A stretch of 64,000 bases of DNA from Steromphala cineraria (Eukaryota; Mollusca; Gastropoda; Trochida; Trochidae), in contig OU744731.1 of the NCBI GenBank assembly GCA_916613615.1, positions 19,004,328 through 19,068,327 of the forward strand. Direction: 5' to 3'. The translations under genes and the position numbers were made by a program. Shown here piece by piece: positions 56,670 through 64,000 of the stretch. The notes beneath the pieces were generated by a model. The model was not told where the DNA came from. It worked only from the letters and a program-made list of their open reading frames with translations, and searched no databases. Every line of letters starts with the position of its first letter. The first letter of the stretch is position 1.

Positions 56670-59180
56670 TTCTAAAATGCCTTTCAAAGAAGTTATGTAA
56701 TAGTTTAGTTGTGATACCAATATGATGCATCCCACCTAAACTCAATTGTATTTATCCCCTCCAGTAAACCAGACTCCTAAATTTCTCTCACTTCAAAATA
56801 CTTCATTATAATGCAAGAGGAAAAAGGCCCCTAGTTTACAGGATGAAACCGCCCTTGCAAAGTTTTTAAAATTCAACATTTGGAGCTATAATGAACAAAA
56901 CAATGTCAAATATTTGAAAAATGTCGGAGGATAGATTTGTGTCAGTGATGATCTACTTGCCTGATGGACATAACAGTACTATTTTCCTTTAGCATATAGA
57001 AAACAGAAACACACAGTTTTGAATGTTAAATTTATTCTTTTTTTCAATGAAAGAACCTAAGTTAGGAAATTGCATATTGTTGAAAGTTGTAAGAGTGAAA
57101 AGTGAATATTGAATGAAGAAGAAAACGGTAACAAGATATACATGCAATACTGTAATAAGAGCTGAAAATGTCAAGTATCAAAATAGAGTAAGTAAATCCA
57201 TGCGTAAATCTGTGGATAAAATGTACAGATTGTGATCACAACACTTACTTATAAAAACTCTGAAAGATTGAATGGTGCATAACACGGAAAAATGTATACA
57301 AAAAATATAAATTGTATAAATTGGGTCAAAATAAGTGCAGCATTATGATGAATAAGAATATGGTTGATATTTACAGATGAAGCTAGTACTAGGTGAAACA
57401 TTGTTAACATCAGCAGTAGGAAATGTTGGAAGAAACAAAACTCTTGAATAATTATATAACATTTCACATCTACATGAAAGGATCATTTCACTCATCTATG
57501 GTACTACACTTTCTGGTCAGCATGCAACACAATTTTGAAGAATATTTGCTGTCATGAATTGAGCATAGCAAGCAGTAATGTTCAAATTACTCCTACTGTC
57601 AAAATTCAATATTACCAATCAGATGATTACCATTTAACTATTAAATGTGAATTAATAATCATTGCTATCAGTGCAATGACCTTTTCCCCCCGCGAACATC
57701 AATATTTTTATTATTACTCATTTAAATGATATCAAACTTTAATAATTTGTTTAACCAAATGGTATATATGTGCATAATGATTCAGTTTGAAAGAAAATTT
57801 TATGATAATTATTTTTAAAATGATAAAGCATGATAACTATCTTAAAGATTATGTACATAATGAAATGATAGTGCATAATGTATTATAGAAATGTGAATAA
57901 AATAAGCTGTTAAAGGAATCTAAAGCTATGGCATAGGATAACATTGATCAGCAGAATATGAAAACATTAATGCATATGGATTTGGTAACAAATTGCAAAA
58001 AACATCATAACACAATAAAACTCCTGAGGAAATGCTGAATTATTTCATTGATGATTGATTGGTCACCGGATCGGGATTGGAATGGAATGATCCACAACTA
58101 ATCGTTTTTAAACTCTAACTACATGCATGCAGCATCTTACTGCCATAATACTCAGCCCATAAACTTATATTTACTCATTAGAAAAAAACTAATTCATTCT
58201 ATTTTAAAGTGTATAGTATCGGTAACATTTGACATGATGTAGGATCAGGTGACAAAGTTGAAACAAATGACATATTACTTCTCTAAATGTTCATAGTATT
58301 AGGGGCTAATGTCGATTGAACCTTTGTTTAGTAGTACATTTCACTGTGCATGACCAAAACTTAACCTAAGGAAAAATCTCTATGCATGTTAGCCCTCTGT
58401 GCATGTACATCATATCATATTAAGATAACAGCATAAAATATCTCAGAAGACAACACAATTAATCATATAATCAGCTGACTTCTGACATTATTAAATGTTT
58501 ATGTACATATGTTTGAAGTTGATTTTCCATAAATGAAATGATTACAGTGCACATACAATGAAAGCCTTATTGTCAATAACATACATAAGAACATTCAAGG
58601 TCTGGTATCCCATGAGTGAATCAAGCTATTGGGGAATCTAGCTTGAGCTAAAGCAATTTTTCCATGGTAAATGGGTTTATATTTTTCAAAATGTACAATT
58701 GGAGTGTCTAACATGACAATAATTGCATACCTCAATACTGTTTACACTTAATTTATCCCCCCTCCCCACATTCATCATTGTCTTGAATAAATTATTTAGG
58801 ATATGTTTAACTTGCATATGAAATTTCAAATGGACTATTTTGGGGAAGAAAGAATAAAATTAATGATATTTTACCTATATGGGTGTATGATTGCCTCAAA
58901 ATAATTTCTAGAACTTAATATCCAATCTAGGTCTGTTAGATTCATTATCGACTGATATTTTTGTTCTAGTGACATTTAGTCTGATGGACTGATACACAGA
59001 AACACTAAATTAACACAAACCAGGAACATTTTCAGTTTGTTGCACCAGTTACTTTGGTAACTTTGAGTCACTAAGCATATCTACAGATCAGCACTATCCC
59101 ATAATGTCTCCAAACATCTAGAACATGAATAAGGCCTCAATGTTGTTTCCCTTAGCTTGTATGTACACTTCTTTTATGTT
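56670..59180. other. no recognised gene
   Basis: AT-rich DNA; could include part of a long 3' untranslated region of the minus-strand gene that stops at 61665, but no signal shows this. Confidence 0.3.
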
Positions 59181-59182
59181 AT

Positions 59183-59532
59183 TTAAAGGGGCAGTAGCAT
59201 GTTTTAATGGGGAATTTAATGTGATGCCAGGAACATGAAAATAAATGGTTCCAATTGAAAGACAATTTACTTAACTAAATGAAGCAGTAATAAATCAATA
59301 AAGTTCAGGAATGCAATTTTTTTTCTGACGCAAAATGAATTAAATGTGTTGACACACAAATGGCCGCCAATGGACTTTATGTGAATCTTTATAATTTGTT
59401 CTCCCACTGTGAAAATTGGTTTGTGTAATGAGATTTTTGACACTATCAAAAAATACATTAGCATAAATGTACATGTACCAGTGCAAAATTGAAAATATAA
59501 AATTTTCTAAAAACTTGCTTCTGCCCCTTTAA
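59183..59532. mobile_element. MITE family B copy 4, both ends intact
   Basis: 350 bp from TTAAAGGGGCAGTAGCATG to CTTCTGCCCCTTTAA, with TGGCCGCCAATGGACTTTAT inside. The best-preserved copy of the family here, in the same orientation as copy 3. Confidence 0.88.
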
Positions 59533-59539
59533 GGTAAAG

Positions 59540-61660
59540 AAAATTTTCAGTTTTTTGCAGTCATTGTTGCAGGTTTTATGTACATGTTTCTTCTTTCCAT
59601 TGTGTTTCACTATTTAAATGTTTTCATATGAGAAGACCTATCCCTAGCTAATGGATTTCAAAGAATATGAATGCATGGAAAAATGTTTAAGAAATATTCT
59701 ATTCTAGCCCTGAGATAGGAAACTAAAACAATTAAGTACTATGAAAGGACTAATAACAATCTCAAAAATTAATACAATCTATTGATTTTTCAAAAAGTTT
59801 TCAAAAATGATTTCAGTATACTGGTAAGTATATTTTGCATATTTGGATTTTAATAATTTGATTATCAATTCTAATGATTTGACATTTGAATATCAACTTG
59901 GCAATATGCAAATGTTGATCAATAATCATTATCATATAATAATCAGTACCGATTACTCGATTATTATCTTAACTCAATAAATATGTCATACAAAACTTAA
60001 ATGATCCAAATCACCATTGAAGTATTATAAAAGATACACCCGAGAAAGATAATCTAAACGAACTTTGGAGAGTTGGAAAATTGATGAAATTTACAATTAA
60101 AGAACACGTCTCTTATGATATATTAAACATTTTCTGATTAATAATATAGAAAGCACAGTGAGAAATGATATGTGCCTATATGAAGAAACAGATTGTATAT
60201 GTAAAGAAACATTGCTATCTACATTGTTAGAAAGATTGATTTAATCAAGTGCATAAGTAAAGATTTCTGCTGATAAAGATGGTGAAATAAAACTTTCACA
60301 TATCTACATCTCACCATTGATTTAGATCTCCTGCAATACATATATATGTTAGTGAGACAATTGCTATCACACAAACAAACAGGGTAGCGATTCTGATTGT
60401 TTTAACTAAATACAGGATCTTAATATTTCCCTCAAAAGAAATTACTCTGCTACATTTTTAAAATAATTTTTCTTGAAAACATAATTTGGGGTAAAATTTA
60501 AAAAAAAAAAAAACCCTCCTTATTTTGCATTTGAATTATAAAGCCTCCTTTGTCTTCTATAGTTTAACAGGAATAGACAAAAAAATGTTTTGAAGAAAAG
60601 CTTAATGCCATTGATTAAATATCATTGATTTATCCCATCAAAATTTTCTGTTGCTCATATAAGTAAACTTTTGTATTGAAACACAGATTAAAAAGGAAGG
60701 TATCATTTGATTGAAAGTTTTAAAAAAAAGACCCATCTATAAACATAACCGAATACTTAGATTCAAACTACAACTAATTTGTGCCTGAATGACTTTTATG
60801 TATCACAGAAACTTTGATTCATCATAAATGGATTTCTTAAACTTTGATTATACAGAATAACAATGCAATTTCACAAGGCAACCTCAAACATATCTGATGT
60901 CAGAGTCACCATCAATGTATTACATATAGATGCTGAATCTTGTACAACATCTTTTGTTGTAGTTGATATATATTCATATGTAACAGTGATAAAGCTGACA
61001 TTTAACATGCAATATATTAATATTGTGATGAATTGACATATCTGAATTTTTTATGTTTTAAAGAATAAGTAAGAGGTTTGCCTTGAGGAGTACCCTAGCT
61101 CGTGAAAATACCATTAAAACAGGATCATCCAAGCTAAAGCTAGCTTTGTGAAGTACTGTGGGACAAGCATTTTATCATAAGACAATATTTTTCTTTACTT
61201 GCTACAGGTATAACCATAGAAAATCTTACTCAAAGCACCAGGGTTGATTAAATCATAATAATCGCTTGCCAGATTCAGGAATTATGAAAAGTTGGAGTTC
61301 ACAATTTGAAAAAGTTGGGGGTCAACAATTTTTACAGGCAATTTTTTTAAACAGAAGGGGCGGTTTCGAATACATGACCAACCCCTCCTCGCTATTCTGG
61401 ATCTGCCACTGATGTCATGAAGAATATCTAGAATAACTTGGTGCTAATTCTTATAATGGCTCCAGTCATATAATGTACGTGTGTTCGCATGTCATTCACA
61501 TAGAAGATGATTCCCATGTCATATGAAGGATGATTCAAACTTCAAGATATGCAACTAGAAGGATAGCAATCAATTTGGTTAATTGAAACCTGGAGGACAT
61601 ATGTTTGTTTTTAAATGCTCTTAGCACTAATCTCAAATTCTTTCGCATATTAGTAACAAG
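59540..61660. other. no recognised gene; possible 3' flank of the membrane-protein gene
   Basis: AT-rich with no open frame of note. No convincing polyadenylation signal for the gene ending at 61665 was picked out. Confidence 0.3.
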
Positions 61661-61664
61661 TGAT

Positions 61665-62202
61665 TCACATGTCGATGTTGGTAACAAGCAAAGAGTTAGT
61701 TCCACTTGGTGTACTGGTCTGACTGTTTGAAACCGAGGTCACAGAGGGTGGGATATTGGGTGAAAGGTCAACCCCACGGGGTCGAGGGTGAACCTCTGAT
61801 ATGACGACACTGCCGGGTCGAGAAGCACCAGCGGTGGTAGGCAAATCACTTCCATGGTTTACGATACCCCTGCTCTTGTTAGTGCTGGCACTCGCCCTAC
61901 TGGTGCCAGACTTAGTGTCAGTATCAAAACTCGGGGTGGGAGAGGAAAGTGACCCCCCTATGGACACGGTGCTGTCGGTTGCCTGGTTACGAGGGGAGGC
62001 AACTGGGTCTGAAAGTGGACTTGGATTTTTGTCGCTGCGACTTGAGTTAACCACATTTCCGTTAGGAAGGTTCTTCATTTCCAGGACGTCGGCTCCACTC
62101 TTGAGAAGTGGGTCGGCATTAGAGGCGCTGCTGTCCATAGAACTACCCTTGTTCCGGGAACTATTCCGACTTGGTCGTCGCTTGACAAACACGCATTTCA
62201 CT
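61665..62202 (-). CDS. membrane protein terminal exon, Ser/Thr/Pro-rich tail
   Basis: 538 nt after acceptor TTTCAG. The first residues are VKCVFVKRRPSR; the frame then stays open for 178 residues with low-complexity Ser, Thr, Pro, Asn and Gly. The exon is clearly more GC-rich than the flanking DNA, as expected for coding sequence. The tail end LLVTNIDM is not a classical PDZ ligand. Confidence 0.75.
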
Positions 62203-63720
62203 CTGAAATGAAAGATTTGTGTTCAATTAGATTTAATTACAACACAACTGAAAATTCTATTAGTTGTTTTGTTTTCGATGATACTGAGTGATCAAAAGGT
62301 TATTATATAGCTCTTTTGGCTTATTTCTCTATATGAGATCCTTAAAACATTCATTCTTTCTTTCAGACTTTCAAATTTTCAGCCAGAACATTGAGATTGG
62401 AATGTAAAGCTTTACATTTCACCAAATAGAATTTTAAGAAAATCCTTCAATGTCCAAAAAGGAGGAAGAGAAAAACCCTCCTTTCAAATTTTCTTGATTA
62501 CCAACTAGCCATATACATGCACAATAGGAATTGAAATGATAAAAGCTTGAGAAACCACTTAACAATTGAAAGGTACTTTGTTAGGATTTTTATCAAATCA
62601 ACTTACTTATAGATTGCCTTGTTTATCAACCCTTTTGGTGGTCTGAAATAAGACAACAATTGTGAAATACATGAGAATGAATTAAAGCATTAAAGCATAC
62701 CTTTTTTTTAAACAGAATACATGATTTTTTCCTATCAAAAAGATATTAATTTCCTCTAAATATCCCATCAAGACTTCTCCTTCGCATTAACTAAATTGTC
62801 ACTAATGTACAAAAAACCTTTATCTTACCTCATGTAAGAATCTCTATCTCTGCAGATTGAGCGTCTTCATGTTGTATATTACATCGAATACATCAAGGTT
62901 ACTTTTGATCTATCAATATTCAGCTTTGAACAAACTATATTTACAGTGCTTACACAGTTTTTCTTACTCTTTTTCTTTTCATATTATAGTGGTGTTTTGA
63001 TAAAACATTCAGTAAGATTATTACGTCAGAGGCAGGTCACATAACACCAAGCAAAAGGCTGATATATCCGCTCCCCCCACTTGTCTGAATGGTATAACTT
63101 ATATTACCAGTATACAAATAAAAGATTCTCTTCTAGAAGAGTCATAAGTAAGCTTACCCATTTCCAAAAATGCTTTCAAAGTCATCCCTGCAAGAAAATA
63201 AATAACAACTGATATGAAAATTTGGAAGGTGATAGTTTGCGGTCAACAAAGACGTAGACAACATGAAAAGATTGATTAGAAGACCTTTAATTATTTAAGA
63301 TAAAGAAGATATCGATTAAAAAAAGACTATTCAATATTGATTATTTTTCACTGAGGGAAAATAACTGTATTGTAGGCAGAAAGTAATAATCCTGCACTCA
63401 ATCACCCTCTGTCATCTAAGACTGAAAGTAACTATTCTCTACAATATGTCACCTTTGGGACTTTTTAGTAGAAAAATCTGTACTGGAAGACCGACTTTAG
63501 TATAGAGCATTAGAATATTCAATCCTGGGTTACTAAGGTAAGGGACTCAACATTTGCAGTGATGAACTATATCTATTTATCCTAGAAGATAGAACCAATG
63601 TTTTATTTACGTGGTATCATCAGAGTCATCGTCCGGCAAGTAGTACAAGACAACTGAGAGTACAAACAGCAGGAAGAGAAGCGTCACTGTGTTGTTACCG
63701 AGTAGCATCCACGCAGAATT
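61665..63720 (-). CDS. C-terminal four exons of an unrecognised membrane protein (5' end outside window)
   Basis: Four exons join in phase: 63720-63611, 63187-63158, 62642-62607 and 62202-61665 with TGA-type end at 61665. The first encodes a membrane span (NNTVTLLFLLFVLSVVLYYL) followed by an acidic PDDDSDD turn. The two tiny exons give DDFESIFGN and PPKGLINKAIYK. The last gives a basic patch (VKCVFVKRRPSRNSSRNKG) and a tail of about 150 residues rich in Ser, Thr and Pro, ending SLLVTNIDM. A span, an acidic turn, a basic patch and a disordered tail suggest a cytoplasmic C-terminus with many possible phosphorylation sites. I could not assign a family. The gene begins beyond position 64000. Confidence 0.75.
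62607..62642 (-). CDS. membrane protein micro-exon (36 nt)
   Basis: 36 nt between TTTCAG and donor TATAA|GTAAGT. It encodes PPKGLINKAIY. Both splice sites are strong and in phase. Confidence 0.7.
   Translation of the reverse strand, partial: TTKRVDKQGNL
63158..63187 (-). CDS. membrane protein micro-exon (30 nt)
   Basis: 30 nt between TTGCAG and donor AATGG|GTAAGC. It encodes DDFESIFGN. Supported by exact phase joining on both sides. Confidence 0.68.
63611..63720 (-). CDS. membrane protein exon with transmembrane span
   Basis: 110 nt from acceptor ATATAAG to donor ACCAC|GTAAAT, phase 0 in and phase 2 out. It encodes NSAWMLLGN, a strongly hydrophobic run of about 18 residues, then YYLPDDDSDDT. 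The acceptor's pyrimidine tract is weak. Confidence 0.7.
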
Positions 63721-64000
63721 CTTATATAACAGAACAATTGTAACACATTGTTTGTATGTTGCACAAGTTTACACATTTTTTAACAATGCATAACATGTCA
63801 TATTACAAATATTTCTAAGTTTTTAATTTAAGAATTAAACAATGATTTTTTTTCACTTCTTATTAATCATTTTTGATGTACTGCCTATATGCAATATCTA
63901 TATGCCTTAACACTTAATTCAATTATTGTTAACAATGATGAACATTCACTAAAGCATTTTGTAACATATCACTTTTTTACCCTGATAAAATTCATGTTTG

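Noticed and set aside
1..64000. CRISPR arrays, rRNA genes, bacterial promoters or riboswitches
   Set aside because: The DNA is clearly eukaryotic; the tandem repeats have no CRISPR-like spacers and no rRNA or riboswitch signatures were seen.

Overview
The window is AT-rich animal nuclear DNA. Its genes are split by small GT-AG introns and it is crowded with short DNA transposons, Helitron-like tandem-core elements, LINE debris and simple repeats. The mix (tandem-core elements ending in an ACGG-type microsatellite and a hairpin, many palindromic MITEs, a Tc1-like transposon, an SLC5 monocarboxylate-type transporter) looks most like a bivalve or other lophotrochozoan. That placement is inference. 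No bacterial-style operons, CRISPR arrays, rRNA or convincing tRNA genes were seen.

Three split genes can be read by hand, all on the minus strand. (1) 24458 to 12376 is a complete 16-exon, 604-codon SLC5-family sodium/solute symporter, closest by eye to the sodium-coupled monocarboxylate transporters (SLC5A8/A12). All 15 introns are GT-AG and every phase joins. (2) 6819 to about 3600 is a small gene for a secreted, cysteine-containing, N-glycosylated protein of about 162-176 residues that I do not recognise. Its internal exons are all phase 0, and its last exon has two possible acceptors 7 nt apart. (3) 63720 to 61665 is the C-terminal part (four exons) of an unrecognised membrane protein with one visible membrane span and a long Ser/Thr/Pro-rich tail; its 5' part lies beyond the window. 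A weak two-exon candidate lies at 52762-48913.

Layout: 1-3.6 kb has no recognised gene, with one palindrome and a short direct duplication. 3.6-6.8 kb is the secreted-protein gene. 7-12.3 kb is mostly non-coding with a degenerate tandem-core element and a MITE. 12.4-24.5 kb is the transporter, whose introns carry three copies of a roughly 315-345 bp MITE, a 39-bp tandem array grown from a splice acceptor, and an ACTC microsatellite. 24.7-36 kb is a transposon graveyard: LINE pieces in both orientations, a pogo-like MITE inside a LINE reverse transcriptase, Mutator-like palindromes, a SINE-like element, and an RNase H-bearing LINE 3' end. 36.1-38.2 kb is one Helitron-type non-autonomous element inserted inside another. 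39-41.7 kb has an in-frame 117-bp duplication, a CTCAC satellite and poly-G tracts. 43.7-45 kb is another LINE 3' end. 45.7-48.3 kb is a Tc1-like transposon broken by a roughly 0.9 kb insertion and a frameshift. 49-59.5 kb holds palindromic MITEs in otherwise featureless DNA, and 61.6-64 kb the membrane-protein gene.

Most notable: a MITE insertion that duplicated the transporter exon 10 splice donor and placed an acceptor-like sequence next to it; a 39-bp array that multiplies the exon 5 splice acceptor; the element-in-element at 36-38 kb with an indel-free 145-bp period; and a Tc1-type transposase whose last two catalytic residues are spaced 31 rather than 34 apart.
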